Positions 16,950 through 25,942 of a DNA stretch of 64,000 nt are shown here, one piece after another (position 1 is the stretch's first letter; the number at the start of each line of letters is the position of its first letter). The notes under the pieces were generated by a model. That model saw only the letters and a program-made list of their open reading frames with translations, made no database searches and was not told where the DNA came from. The position numbers and the translations under genes are program-made. The stretch comes from Streptomyces collinus (GTDB taxonomy: Bacteria; Actinomycetota; Actinomycetes; Streptomycetales; Streptomycetaceae). Where the stretch lies: assembly GCF_031348265.1 (NCBI RefSeq), contig NZ_CP133771.1, positions 3,410,001 to 3,474,000 on the forward strand, read 5' to 3'.

Positions 16950-18119
16950 TTACGAGGGGCTCGCCAGACCGCGCAGTACGGCCCGGGCCCGGGGGAGGGC
17001 GTCCTCGCCGGTCTCCAGGTCGGGCGTGATGCCCCGGCCGTCGACCCCGCGGCCGGAGGGGGTGCGGTAGTGCCCGACGGTCAGCTCCGCGACGGAGCCG
17101 TCGGGCAGCCGGCTCGGCATCTGGACCGAGCCCTTGCCGAAGGTGCGGGAGCCCACCACGAGCGCCCGCCCGCGGTCCTGTACGGCGCCGGTGAGGAGCT
17201 CGGCCGCGCTCATCGTCCCGCCGTCGACGAGCGCGACCAGCGGTCTGGCGGTGTCCCCGCCGGGCTCTGCGTGCAGGGCGCGCTGCTCGCCGTCGACGTC
17301 GTAGGTGGCGACCAGGCCGCCGTCGAGGAAGGCGGAGGCCGCGGTCACGGCCTCGCCGACCAGGCCCCCTGAGTTACCGCGCAGGTCGAGGACGATTCCG
17401 GCACCGGGCGGGGACTGCCGTACGGCTTCGCGGACCTGGTGGCCGGAGTCCTTGGTGAAGGTGGCGACCTTGATCACGGTCACCCGGCCGTCGAGTTCCC
17501 GGACGGTCACCGAGTCCGTGGAGAGCTGGGCCCGGCGCAGGGTCTCGGTCCACGCGCGGGTGCCGCGCTCCAGGCCGAGGCGGACGGCGGTGCCGGCGGG
17601 GGCGTCGGTGGCGTCCCCGCGCAGTAAGGAGACGACCTCCGTGACGGGACGGCCGTCGGTCTTCTCGCCGTCGACGCTGCGCAGCAGGTCTCCGGGGCGG
17701 ATCCCGGCGGTGGCGGCGGGCGAGCCGGGGCGCACCTTCGTCACCTCGATACGGCCGTCCTGTCCGCTGCGGGCCCACAGGCCGACGCCGGTGTACTGGC
17801 CGTCGAGGGACTCCTCGAACTCCTCGTACTCGCCCGGGGAGTAGACGGCGGCCCAGCGGTCGCCGCTGCGGCTGACGGCGCGCTTCGCGGCCTGGACCGG
17901 GGACTTGCCGTCGGCCATGGCCTCCTCGGCGGCCCGGGCGACGTCCGCGTGGCGCCCGGCCGGACCGGCCGAACGGGCCTCGTCCGGGGCGGACTTCCCC
18001 TGGCTCTGCGGCAACGCCCCGGTGGCCGCTCCGGCGACGAGCACGCTCGCGAACACCAAGGTCAGGGCGGCCCCGCGACGGATGCGACGGGGCTGACAGA
18101 ACGGGTCACGACCTGACAT
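16950..18119 (-). CDS. S41-family carboxy-terminal processing protease with PDZ domain
   Basis: The 389-residue exported protease has an N-terminal basic region and hydrophobic signal segment (about 12-40). A PDZ domain follows (about 105-185, GVGLWA and RPGSPAATAGIRPGDLL) and then the tail-specific protease core. The catalytic motif is visible as GGTMSAAELLTGA, with the serine followed by the AEL helix, and the lysine motif is GSRTFGKGSVQ. It should trim C-termini of secreted or membrane proteins. It lies between ftsX and smpB on the same strand, which is the usual neighbourhood in streptomycetes. The ATG at 18119 is chosen over longer frames because the hairpin at 18143-18180 separates it from ftsX. 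Confidence 0.9.
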   Translation of the reverse strand: MSGRDPFCQPRRIRRGAALTLVFASVLVAGAATGALPQSQGKSAPDEARSAGPAGRHADVARAAEEAMADGKSPVQAAKRAVSRSGDRWAAVYSPGEYEEFEESLDGQYTGVGLWARSGQDGRIEVTKVRPGSPAATAGIRPGDLLRSVDGEKTDGRPVTEVVSLLRGDATDAPAGTAVRLGLERGTRAWTETLRRAQLSTDSVTVRELDGRVTVIKVATFTKDSGHQVREAVRQSPPGAGIVLDLRGNSGGLVGEAVTAASAFLDGGLVATYDVDGEQRALHAEPGGDTARPLVALVDGGTMSAAELLTGAVQDRGRALVVGSRTFGKGSVQMPSRLPDGSVAELTVGHYRTPSGRGVDGRGITPDLETGEDALPRARAVLRGLASPS

Positions 18120-18142
18120 GCCGGTGAGTCTAGGACAAGCGG

Positions 18143-18180
18143 AAGGGCCGTACGGTCGGTTGACCGCACGGCCCCTCTTG
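18143..18180 (-). terminator. hairpin terminator after ftsX
   Basis: GGGCCGTACGGTC (18145-18157) pairs with GACCGCACGGCCC (18162-18174) with one mismatch and a four-base loop, between ftsX and the protease gene. Confidence 0.75.
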
Positions 18181-18187
18181 GTATGCG

Positions 18188-19105
18188 TCACACCTTCAAG
18201 TACTTGCGCAGCGCGAAGAACGCGGCCAACGCGGGCATCAGAAGGCTCGTCGCGAGGATGAGCGGCAGATACTTCAGCACCGCGCCCCAGCCGATGAAGT
18301 TGATCAGCGTGAGCTGGTCGGCCAGGGCGAGTCCGTGGTCGATGAGGAAGTACCGGGCGAGCAGCAGGAAGCCGCACGCGAGGGTGCCGCCGATGAGTCC
18401 GGCGACGGCGGCCTCCATGATGAACGGCGCCTGGATGTAGAAGCCCGAGGCGCCGACCAGGCGCATGATGCCGGTCTCGCGCCGGCGGCTGAACGCGGAG
18501 ACGCGCACCGTGTTGACGATCAGCATCAGCGCGACGACCAGCATCAGCGCCATCACCGCGCGCGCGGCCCAGTTCATGCCGTTCAGCAGCTTGAAGAGGT
18601 TGTCCAGGATGCCCTTCTGGTCCTGCACGGACTGCACGCCGTCCCGGCCGTTGAAGGCGGTGGCGATGACCTGGTACTTCTCCGGGTCCTTCAGCTTGAT
18701 GCGGTACGACTCCTGCATCTGGTCCGGCGTGAGGGAGCTGGCGAGCGGGGAGTCGCCGAACTGCTCCTTGTAGTGCTTGTACGCCTGGTCCTGCGTCTCG
18801 TACGTGACCGCCTGGACGACGTCCATCTTGTCGAGGTCGGCCTTGATCTGCTTCTTCTGGTCGTCGGTCACCGCGCCCTTGGCGCAGTTGGGGTCGGACT
18901 CGGCGTCGCTCTTGTTGCAGAGGAAGATCGAGACGTTGACCTTGTCGTACCAGTAGCCCTTCATCGTGCTGACCTGGTCGCTCATCAGGAGCGACCCGCC
19001 GAACAGGGCGAGCGACAGGGCGACGGAGACGACGACGGCGAAGGTCATCGTCAGGTTGCGGCGGAGACCGACACCGATCTCCGACAGGACGAACTGGGCG
19101 CGCAT
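18188..19105 (-). CDS. ftsX: cell-division ABC permease FtsX
   Basis: The 305-residue membrane protein has the FtsX layout. A helix at about 22-43 is followed by a large outer loop (about 44-185) with a cysteine pair (C63 in FLCNKS and the nearby NCAKG). Three helices with the MacB/FtsX core (SAFSRRRETGIMRLVGAS) follow. With FtsE it forms a complex that activates cell-wall hydrolases at division sites. ftsE lies 40 bp upstream on the same strand. Length and motifs are normal, and the two loop cysteines may form a disulfide. Confidence 0.96.
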   Translation of the reverse strand: MRAQFVLSEIGVGLRRNLTMTFAVVVSVALSLALFGGSLLMSDQVSTMKGYWYDKVNVSIFLCNKSDAESDPNCAKGAVTDDQKKQIKADLDKMDVVQAVTYETQDQAYKHYKEQFGDSPLASSLTPDQMQESYRIKLKDPEKYQVIATAFNGRDGVQSVQDQKGILDNLFKLLNGMNWAARAVMALMLVVALMLIVNTVRVSAFSRRRETGIMRLVGASGFYIQAPFIMEAAVAGLIGGTLACGFLLLARYFLIDHGLALADQLTLINFIGWGAVLKYLPLILATSLLMPALAAFFALRKYLKV

Positions 19106-19145
19106 GGCGACTGGTTATGCCTTTCCGTGGATCTCGGGTGCGGTA

Positions 19146-19835
19146 TCAGTGCTGGTAGCCGTAGACACCGCGGGCCTGGTCGCGGACGAGGCGGCCCTTC
19201 TCCAGTTCGATGACGCGCTTGCGCATCTGGTCCACGATGTTCTGGTCGTGCGTGGCCATCACCACGGTCGTGCCCGTCCGGTTGATGCGGTCGAGCAGCT
19301 TCATGATGCCGACGGAGGTCTGCGGGTCGAGGTTGCCGGTGGGCTCGTCGGCGATGAGCAGCTTGGGCCGGTTGACGAAGGCCCGCGCGATGGCGACGCG
19401 CTGCTGTTCACCACCGGACAGCTCGCCGGGCATGCGGTCCTCCTTGCCGCCGAGCCCGACGAGGTCGAGCACCTGGGGCACGGACTTGCGGATCTCGCCG
19501 CGGGACTTGCCGATGACCTCCTGCGCGAAGGCGACGTTCTCGCCGACCGTCTTGTTCGGCAGCAGGCGGAAGTCCTGGAACACCGTCCCCAGCTGGCGCC
19601 GCATCTGCGGGACCTTCCAGTTGGAGAGGCGGGCGAGGTCCTTGCCCAGAACGTGCACCTGTCCGTGGCTGCACCGCTCCTCGCGGAGGATCAGCCGCAG
19701 GAAGGTGGACTTTCCGGAGCCGGAGGACCCCACGAGGAAGACGAACTCGCCCTTCTCGACCTCCAGGGATACATCCCTGAGGGCGGGGCGGGTCTGCTTG
19801 GGGTAGACCTTGGAGACATTGTCGAATCGGATCAC
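19146..19835 (-). CDS. ftsE: cell-division ABC ATPase FtsE
   Basis: The 229-residue ATP-binding cassette has Walker [10 protein letters not shown], signature [14 protein letters not shown], Walker B LLIADEP and the H-loop THD. The FtsE-type opening [11 protein letters not shown] is present. It powers FtsX to control peptidoglycan hydrolysis during septation and growth. The start is a GTG at 19835. It forms a two-gene unit with ftsX, terminated by the hairpin at 18143-18180. Confidence 0.97.
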   Translation of the reverse strand: MIRFDNVSKVYPKQTRPALRDVSLEVEKGEFVFLVGSSGSGKSTFLRLILREERCSHGQVHVLGKDLARLSNWKVPQMRRQLGTVFQDFRLLPNKTVGENVAFAQEVIGKSRGEIRKSVPQVLDLVGLGGKEDRMPGELSGGEQQRVAIARAFVNRPKLLIADEPTGNLDPQTSVGIMKLLDRINRTGTTVVMATHDQNIVDQMRKRVIELEKGRLVRDQARGVYGYQH

Positions 19836-20092
19836 GGATGCACCACGGGTCGCCGGGGGTAGATGAGCGTGACCATACGCGACCCGGGTGGGACATCGCA
19901 GTCACCGACAGTGGTTGCGCCATGGATGTGCCGTTTTATACCGAGCCCCGAGAGGCGCGGGGGGACTGTGCGTACAACCACAGAAAATGCGCAGCCGCGC
20001 GACGGCCGCCGGAACCTGGCAAAGTGGAGGGGGGAACATTCCCACCCCCACGGACGTTGGACACGTGGAACCGGCGCAAGGAGGGCAAGCGC

Positions 20093-20284
20093 ATGACGTA
20101 CGACCGGCTGGTGTGCGCAAACTGCGCGTCCCCCGTGAACGAGGGCCGCTGCCCCGTGTGCCGCGCGAACCGTGAGCGGATGCAGCAGGAGAACTTCCTC
20201 GCGGGCATGAACCCGATGGCTCTGATCGCGCTGCTGACGGTGCTGATCGCCGCGGTGGCCCTGCTGGCGCACCAGACCGCGTAA
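20093..20284 (+). CDS. 63-residue zinc-ribbon membrane protein
   Basis: The family function is not known to me. The small protein carries two CxxC knuckles (C8/C11 and C20/C23) that should bind one zinc ion, a charged helix, and one hydrophobic helix (about 42-60) near the C-terminus, so it is probably anchored in the membrane with the zinc ribbon in the cytoplasm. The start is well supported by AAGGAGGG eight bases before the ATG. It is transcribed divergently from ftsE and ends at a strong shared terminator. The conserved place beside ftsEX makes a link to division or envelope worth testing. Confidence 0.85.
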   Translation: MTYDRLVCANCASPVNEGRCPVCRANRERMQQENFLAGMNPMALIALLTVLIAAVALLAHQTA

Positions 20285-20310
20285 GGCGGTACGCAGCCCC
20301 CAGGACATGG

Positions 20311-20345
20311 CCGAGGGCCCGGAGCGAATCGCTCCGGGCCCTCGG
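20311..20345. terminator. bidirectional terminator
   Basis: CCGAGGGCCCGGAGCG (20311-20326) and CGCTCCGGGCCCTCGG (20330-20345) form a perfect 16-bp stem with an AAT loop between two convergent genes. Confidence 0.9.
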
Positions 20346-20385
20346 TGGTGCGCTGTCCGTACGGTCCGTACGGCCACGGCTACCG

Positions 20386-21039
20386 TCAGGCGGCAGCCCC
20401 GCCGCGGCCGCCCACGAGGCGCGGCAGCAGACGGAAGCCGACACCGCCGGCGATCATCGTGGCGGCGCCGATCACCAGGAAGGTGGTCTGCGCGGCACCC
20501 GTCTCGGCGAGCTCCTGGCCGTTGCCCTGGGCCTGGGCCTGCGAGGCCGGGGTGGAGTCCGAGCCGATCTCGGTGAGGGAGGAGGAGCCCTCCTCCTGCG
20601 GCGAGGTGCCGCCGTCGGGGTCGGCGTTGTTGCCGTCGCCGATGCTGCCCCCGTTGCCGTTGCCGTTGCCGCCGCCGTTGCCGTTCCCGTTGCCGGGGTC
20701 GGACGGGACGTCGGTCGGGTCCTCGGTGGGCTCGGTCGGCTCGTCGGTGGGCTCGGTCGGCTCGTCGGTGGGCTCCTCGGTCGACGGCGGGTCCGTCGGG
20801 AGGTCCGTCGGCGGGTCCGTCGGGAGGTCCGTCGGCGGGTCCGTCGGGAGCTCGGTCGGCGGGTCCGTCGGGTCCTCGTCGCCGGCGCTCACGCCGACCC
20901 CGACGCCGGTGTCGCCGAGGCCGACGCTCACGCCCAGGTCGAGAGCGGATGCCGCACCGGCGGCGGTCAGCGAGGCACCGGCGGCGATCACGGCACCGGC
21001 GGCGATCCGCGCGACACGAATCCGCGTCTTCTTCGTCAT
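20386..21039 (-). CDS. secreted LAETG-anchored surface protein, Pro/Thr/Asp repeats
   Basis: The 217-residue protein has an N-terminal signal peptide (RIAAGAVIAAGASLTAAGAASA), a low-complexity middle of DPPTDLPT- and DEPTEPT-like repeats plus NGNGNGG runs, and a C-terminal sorting signal: LAETG at residues 177-181, a hydrophobic helix and a positively charged end. LAxTG is the motif recognised by class E sortases of streptomycetes, so the protein should be linked covalently to the wall. The rest looks like an extended stalk with no enzyme domain. Its role is unknown and no sortase gene is in the window. Confidence 0.85.
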   Translation of the reverse strand: MTKKTRIRVARIAAGAVIAAGASLTAAGAASALDLGVSVGLGDTGVGVGVSAGDEDPTDPPTELPTDPPTDLPTDPPTDLPTDPPSTEEPTDEPTEPTDEPTEPTEDPTDVPSDPGNGNGNGGGNGNGNGGSIGDGNNADPDGGTSPQEEGSSSLTEIGSDSTPASQAQAQGNGQELAETGAAQTTFLVIGAATMIAGGVGFRLLPRLVGGRGGAAA

Positions 21040-21283
21040 GTGGTTGCTACCCCCAGTAGCTCATCGTCATTAGGCAGCGCTCGGGGCTGTGCTCGACGGG
21101 GAAAGCCACAGTGAAGGCCCCCCGGTTCACATGCGCCCCAGAGACACGCATGCCGCGCTTTACCCTTCCCATTTTTCAAGAACACGTCAAGGCCGTTTGC
21201 AGCCACCGTGTCCAACTACGGGAGCTTTGCCGGGAGTCTGAGCCTGTGAGTGTGATGTAAAACCCGGACATGGGGGTACGGAA

Positions 21284-21318
21284 AAGGCAACTGCCGCCCT
21301 GGTGGCGGCAGTTGCCTT
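21284..21318 (-). terminator. terminator after prfB
   Basis: AAGGCAACTGCCGCC (21284-21298) pairs perfectly with GGCGGCAGTTGCCTT (21304-21318), 11 bp after the prfB stop codon. The rest of 21040-21283 is a gene-free gap upstream of the LAETG gene. Confidence 0.88.
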
Positions 21319-21328
21319 GTCGACAAAC

Positions 21329-22432
21329 TTACTTCTCCTGCTGCTTGCGCCAGCGAATTCCGGCCTCGATAAAGCCGTCGATCTCGCCGTTGAACACGGC
21401 CTCGGGGTTGCCGACCTCGAACTCGGTGCGCAGGTCCTTGACCATCTGGTACGGGTGCAGGACGTAAGAGCGCATCTGGTTGCCCCAGGAGCTGCCGCCG
21501 TCCTTGAGGGCGTCCATCTTGGCCCGCTCCTCCTGGCGCTGCCGCTCCAGCAGCTTCGCCTGGAGAACGTTCATGGCGGTCGCCTTGTTCTGGATCTGCG
21601 AGCGCTCGTTCTGGCAGGAGACGACGATGCCGGTGGGGAGGTGGGTCAGCCGCACCGCGGAGTCGGTGGTGTTGACGCCCTGCCCGCCGGGGCCCGACGA
21701 GCGGTACACGTCCACGCGCAGTTCGGACTCGTCGATCTCGATGTGGTCGGTCTGCTCGACCACGGGCAGGATCTCGACGCCCGCGAAGGACGTCTGCCGC
21801 CGGCCCTGGTTGTCGAAGGGCGAGATGCGCACGAGCCGGTGGGTGCCCTGCTCGACGGAGAGCGTGCCGTAGGCGTAGGGCGCCTGGACGGCGAAGGTGG
21901 TCGACTTGATGCCGGCCTCTTCCGCGTACGACGTCTCGTAGATCTCGGTCTTGTAGCCGCGCTGCTCGGCCCAGCGCAGGTACATGCGCTGGAGCTTCTC
22001 GGCGAAGTCGGCGGCGTCGACGCCACCCGCCTCGGCGCGGATGTTCACCAGTGCCTCACGGGAGTCGTACTCACCGGAGAGGAGGGTGCGGACCTCCATC
22101 TCGTCCAGCGCCTTCTTCACGGCCGTGAGCTCGGACTCGGCCTCGGCGCGGGTGTCCGGGTCGTCCTCCTCCTCGGCCATCTCGAAGAGGACGCCCAGGT
22201 CGTCGATGCGACCGCGCAAGGCCTCGGCCTTGCGCACCTCGGCCTGGAGGTGGGACAGCTTGCTGGTGATCTTCTGCGCCTCATCGGGGTTGTCCCAGAG
22301 GGACGGCGCGGCCGCCTGCTCCTCGAGCACGGCGATGTCTGCCCTCATCTTGTCGAGGTCCAGAACGGCCTCGATCGACTCCATGGTCGAGGAGAGGGAC
22401 TTGAGCTCTTCGGATACGTCGACGACTGCCAC
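21329..22432 (-). CDS. prfB: peptide chain release factor 2
   Basis: The 367-residue RF2 releases the peptide at UGA and UAA stops. It has the SPF anticodon-like tripeptide ([12 protein letters not shown]) and the GGQ catalytic loop ([17 protein letters not shown]). The N-terminal coiled region is normal. The gene is read straight through from a GTG start, with no in-frame UGA near codon 25, so the autoregulatory frameshift of many bacteria is absent. It lies downstream of pkaB on the same strand, separated by a hairpin. Confidence 0.96.
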   Translation of the reverse strand: MAVVDVSEELKSLSSTMESIEAVLDLDKMRADIAVLEEQAAAPSLWDNPDEAQKITSKLSHLQAEVRKAEALRGRIDDLGVLFEMAEEEDDPDTRAEAESELTAVKKALDEMEVRTLLSGEYDSREALVNIRAEAGGVDAADFAEKLQRMYLRWAEQRGYKTEIYETSYAEEAGIKSTTFAVQAPYAYGTLSVEQGTHRLVRISPFDNQGRRQTSFAGVEILPVVEQTDHIEIDESELRVDVYRSSGPGGQGVNTTDSAVRLTHLPTGIVVSCQNERSQIQNKATAMNVLQAKLLERQRQEERAKMDALKDGGSSWGNQMRSYVLHPYQMVKDLRTEFEVGNPEAVFNGEIDGFIEAGIRWRKQQEK

Positions 22433-22451
22433 GCCCTCCAGCGTAACGGCT

Positions 22452-22476
22452 CCGCCCGGCGGCCATCGCCGGGCGG
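22452..22476 (-). terminator. hairpin between pkaB and prfB
   Basis: CCGCCCGGCG (22452-22461) pairs with CGCCGGGCGG (22467-22476) with a five-base loop. It ends only 20 bp before the prfB start, so it may terminate pkaB or attenuate read-through into prfB. Confidence 0.65.
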
Positions 22477-22490
22477 CCGGTGCCGGCTGC

Positions 22491-23732
22491 TCAGGGCGTC
22501 TGCGGGGCGGAGTTCTTCGTGTCCTGGGGAGGTGCGCCGCCGTCGTCGTCCGACGTGGTCAGCCAGGCGCCGACGCCGATCGCCGCCGCGAGGGCGACCG
22601 CGCCCGCTCCCAGGGCCACCCGGCGGCGCCGGGCCGCGGCGCGGTTGCGGGCCGAGCCGGGGCGGGGGGTGCCCGCGGTGCGCGGGGCCCTGGCCGTGCC
22701 GTGAGCGCCGCCGGCCAGCTCGTCGGGGGCGGGGACGCGCATCGAGGTGTGGGTGTCGCGGTTGGAGTCGGCCGGCTTCGCGCCCGGCACCAGGGGGACC
22801 GCGCCCCGCCGCCGGACCCGCTCCGGGGCAGGTCCGGTGGGCTGTTCCTCGCGGTCGGAGTCCTCCGCGGACTCGGTGTCCGGCTCGTCGACCTCCAGCG
22901 GGGGCATGCCCGCCAGCATCGGCAGCAGCTCGCGCAGCCGGGCGCCGAGCTCCGAGGCCCGCAGCCGCGAGGCCGGGGCCTTGGCCAGGCACTGCACCAG
23001 CAGCTGCCACAGCTCGTCCGGGATGCCGGGCAGCGGGACGACCGTCTCCGTGACGTGCCGGCGCAGGACCGCGCCCGGGTGGCCGCCGCCGAAGGGCGTG
23101 AAGCCCGCCAGCAGCTCGTAGAGGACGGTGGCGAGCGCGTAGATGTCGACGGACGCGCGCGGGGGCAGGCCCTCGACGATCTCCGGGGCGAGGTAGTCCG
23201 GAGTGCCGATGATCTTCGTGGCCTTGGTGCGGCGCGGGGTGTCGATGAGTTTGGCCACGCCGAAGTCGGTCAGCAGCGCGCGGTGGGAGCCGCCGGGGCC
23301 GAGCGGGCCCTGCATGTCCAGGAGGACGTTCTCCGGCTTGACGTCCCGGTGCACGACGCCGACGGCGTGCGCGGCCGCCAGTCCGTCGGCGATGTCGGCC
23401 GCGATCGCGACGGCCGCCTCGGGGGCCAGGCGCCGGTCACGGTCGAGCCGGGTGCGCAGGTCCGTGCCGCGGACGAGGTCCATGACGAGCGCCAGGTCGT
23501 TGCCGTCGACGACCAGGTCGCGCACCGAGACGACATGCGGGTGCTCCAGGCCGAGCAGCGCGGTGCGCTCCTGGACGAAGCGCCCGACGAGTTCCTGGTC
23601 GGACGCCAGGTCCTCGCGCAGCAGCTTGATGGCGACGGGACCTTCCGGCCCCTCACCCAGCCACACCGTGCCGGCGCTGCCCCGCCCCAGGATCTGGTGG
23701 GCGGTGTACCGGCTGCCGATCTTCCGTGCCAA
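22491..23732 (-). CDS. pkaB: membrane Ser/Thr protein kinase PkaB-type
   Basis: The 413-residue kinase has all core motifs: the glycine loop GRGSAGTV (16-23), K36 in VAIKLL, HRD (128-130) with [12 protein letters not shown] (156-158) and GTPDYLAPE for the activation segment. A proline-rich linker leads to one membrane helix (about 372-391) and a short outer tail without PASTA repeats. The start is a TTG at 23732 with AGGAG seven bases upstream. The arrangement pkaA-pkaB-prfB is as described for Streptomyces coelicolor. Substrates are unknown, and the divergent FHA protein is an obvious candidate partner because FHA domains bind phosphothreonine. Confidence 0.93.
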   Translation of the reverse strand: MARKIGSRYTAHQILGRGSAGTVWLGEGPEGPVAIKLLREDLASDQELVGRFVQERTALLGLEHPHVVSVRDLVVDGNDLALVMDLVRGTDLRTRLDRDRRLAPEAAVAIAADIADGLAAAHAVGVVHRDVKPENVLLDMQGPLGPGGSHRALLTDFGVAKLIDTPRRTKATKIIGTPDYLAPEIVEGLPPRASVDIYALATVLYELLAGFTPFGGGHPGAVLRRHVTETVVPLPGIPDELWQLLVQCLAKAPASRLRASELGARLRELLPMLAGMPPLEVDEPDTESAEDSDREEQPTGPAPERVRRRGAVPLVPGAKPADSNRDTHTSMRVPAPDELAGGAHGTARAPRTAGTPRPGSARNRAAARRRRVALGAGAVALAAAIGVGAWLTTSDDDGGAPPQDTKNSAPQTP

Positions 23733-23879
23733 GGCTGCTCCTACCGACGCGTGTTGTCGCTAAAACTACGCGTCCGGAGAGCCAACCTTCACCGTGGAAG
23801 CCGAAATCACCTGCCGGATGTCGACAAATCACCAACCCCGCGGGGTGGTTCCGGTCATCGGTTCAGTCATCGGCTCCGG

Positions 23880-25580
23880 TCAGTTCGTGCCGGAACCGCT
23901 CCCGCCGAGCTTCTCGAACCAGCCGGTCACGGTGCTGAACCAGTCGGTGAGCTGGTCCCAGTAGCCCTTGCCGGTGCCGATCCACTCCTGGAGCGGGCTC
24001 AGTTCCCAGATCAGCCAGCCCGCGACGAAGAGGATGACGATCGTGAAGAGGCAGCCCTTCAGGCAGCCGAGCCCGGGGATCCGCATCGGGTTGGCGCTGC
24101 GCTGCCGCGGCTGCCGGGGCTCGCGCTGCGGCGGCTGGGGCTGCTGCGGCTGGGGCGGCGGCGCGGGCGGGGCGTAGCGCTGCGGCGGCTGGGGCCGCTG
24201 GGGCTGCGGGGCGTACTGCTGCGGCTGGGGCTGCTGCTGCGGGTGGCCGTAGCCGGGTCCGGGCGGGGGTGCCTGGCGGCGCGGGGGCTGCTGCTGGGGC
24301 CGGGCCACCTGGCGCTGGGGGCGGCGGCGCAGCGGGTCCTGGCCGGGGTCGAGGTACTGGACCTGCGTCTGTTCGTTGCGGTCGCGGGCCGCCCGCAGCT
24401 GGTTCTGCCAGGGGTGCGGGTCCTCGGGGCCGCCCTGCTGCCCCTGCTGACCGGGGTGGCCGGGCGAGCCCGGCGGGACCGGCGGCATGACGGCGGTCGG
24501 GTCGGCCCCGCCCCGGTGGTTCATGACGGCGGTGGGGTCGGCGGCGCCGGCCGGGCCCCCGGTGTGCGGCATGACGCTGGTCGCGGCGTTCGGGTCGTAC
24601 GAGCCGGCGCCCTGCGGGAGGACCTGGGTCGGGTCGGCGTCGCCGGACATGTCCGGCACCGGCGCGGGAGCCGGGTCGGGCACGAGGAGCATGCCGACGC
24701 TCTCGGCGGCGGCGATCTGCGCGGAGTTCGCGTGCACCCCGATGCCCTCGGCGACGACGCGCAGGCCGCGGGCGAGGTTCACGGCGCTGGGCCGCTCGTC
24801 GGGGTTCTTGCGCAGGCAGCGCTCGATGACCGTCCACAGCGGGTCGGGGACGGTGGAGGGGCGGCGCGGCTCGGCGCTCAGGTGCTGGTGCAGCACTTCC
24901 AGGGCGGAGCCGCCGGAGAACGGCGGGCGGCCGGTGACCAGCTCGTACAGCAGGATGCCGGCGCCGTAGATGTCGACGGCGGAGGTCTGCGGACGGCCCT
25001 CCGCGGACTCGGGGGCGACGTACGCGGGCGTCCCGACGAACTCCTGGGTGCGGGTCAGCCCCGGGGAATCGGCCAGGCGGGCGATGCCGAAGTCGGTCAG
25101 CAGCGGGTGCATCTGCCCCTCGTACTGCTGGAGCAGGACGTTGGCCGGCTTGAGGTCGCGGTGGACGACGCCGTCGGCGTGGCTGGCGGCGAGCGCGTCG
25201 GCGATCTGGGCGGTGAGCAGGGCCGCGGCGACCGGGGTGAACGGCCCGTTCTCGCGCAGGTAGCGGTGCAGGTCGGGGCCCTCGACGAGGTCCATGACCA
25301 GCGCCAGCAGCTCGCCCTCGACCACCAGGTCACGGACCCGGACGATGTTCGGGTGGGTCAGCCGGAGCAGGACGGAGCGCTCGCGGAGGAACCGCATGAC
25401 GATGTCCGCGTCACTGGCCAGTTCCTCCTTGAGGACCTTGATCGCGACGGTCTCGCCGGGCTGCCCCGGCACGGCCGCCTCGGCGCCCGCGGTCTCGCGC
25501 TGGCGGGCTCGCCAGACGGTGCCCGTGGCGCCGCGTCCGAGCGGCTCCTCGAGCAAGTACTTGCTGCCTACCGGCCGCAC
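23880..25580 (-). CDS. pkaA: membrane Ser/Thr protein kinase PkaA-type
   Basis: The 566-residue kinase has the glycine loop GRGATGTV (15-22), K48 in VAIKVL, HRD (140-142), DFG (163-165) and GTPAYVAPE. A long linker rich in Gln and Pro (about 330-480) precedes a membrane helix near 510-530 and a short outer tail of about 35 residues. A GTG start at 25580 with GGGAG upstream is supported. pkaB follows 147 bp downstream on the same strand. No PASTA repeats are present, so the outer signal, if any, differs from that of PknB. Confidence 0.93.
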   Translation of the reverse strand: MRPVGSKYLLEEPLGRGATGTVWRARQRETAGAEAAVPGQPGETVAIKVLKEELASDADIVMRFLRERSVLLRLTHPNIVRVRDLVVEGELLALVMDLVEGPDLHRYLRENGPFTPVAAALLTAQIADALAASHADGVVHRDLKPANVLLQQYEGQMHPLLTDFGIARLADSPGLTRTQEFVGTPAYVAPESAEGRPQTSAVDIYGAGILLYELVTGRPPFSGGSALEVLHQHLSAEPRRPSTVPDPLWTVIERCLRKNPDERPSAVNLARGLRVVAEGIGVHANSAQIAAAESVGMLLVPDPAPAPVPDMSGDADPTQVLPQGAGSYDPNAATSVMPHTGGPAGAADPTAVMNHRGGADPTAVMPPVPPGSPGHPGQQGQQGGPEDPHPWQNQLRAARDRNEQTQVQYLDPGQDPLRRRPQRQVARPQQQPPRRQAPPPGPGYGHPQQQPQPQQYAPQPQRPQPPQRYAPPAPPPQPQQPQPPQREPRQPRQRSANPMRIPGLGCLKGCLFTIVILFVAGWLIWELSPLQEWIGTGKGYWDQLTDWFSTVTGWFEKLGGSGSGTN

Positions 25581-25942
25581 GTCATGCGCTCCCTGGTGCT
25601 TGCCTTGCCTGCTGGCCTGTCCGACCCACTGTAGTGCCGGGGGGCCGGGGACCGGAGTGTCGTCTTTCTGTGGGTCTTACGTAGCGGCCCTCACACTCGT
25701 TCGAAGGGAAGACGCTCACCTCGGTCTTGTGGTTGCCGGGAACGGACGTGACTGATCTCAAGAGGTCGCCTGTGGGTCATCTCTCAGGCACTTTTGCGGG
25801 CAGAGCCGACCAATCAAGATCACCTTTTCCGGAGCGAGGGGTGCACTGTCAGTGGCAGGTGCGAGGATGCTGGCAGTACTGGCCGACGTGCTGGGGCGGG
25901 GTGGGGGACTCCGCGCCCGGGCAGAAGGGACCGCTGACGGCG
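25581..25942. other. 362-bp divergent gap between pkaA and the FHA-ATPase gene
   Basis: The gap contains a lower-GC segment around 25660-25840 suitable for two divergent promoters. A reading frame of the FHA-ATPase gene continues upstream to 25727, but its codons there are not streptomycete-like. No other gene is supported. Confidence 0.5.

Noticed and set aside
21329..22432. Programmed frameshift in prfB
   Set aside because: The reading frame is continuous from the GTG start with no early in-frame TGA.
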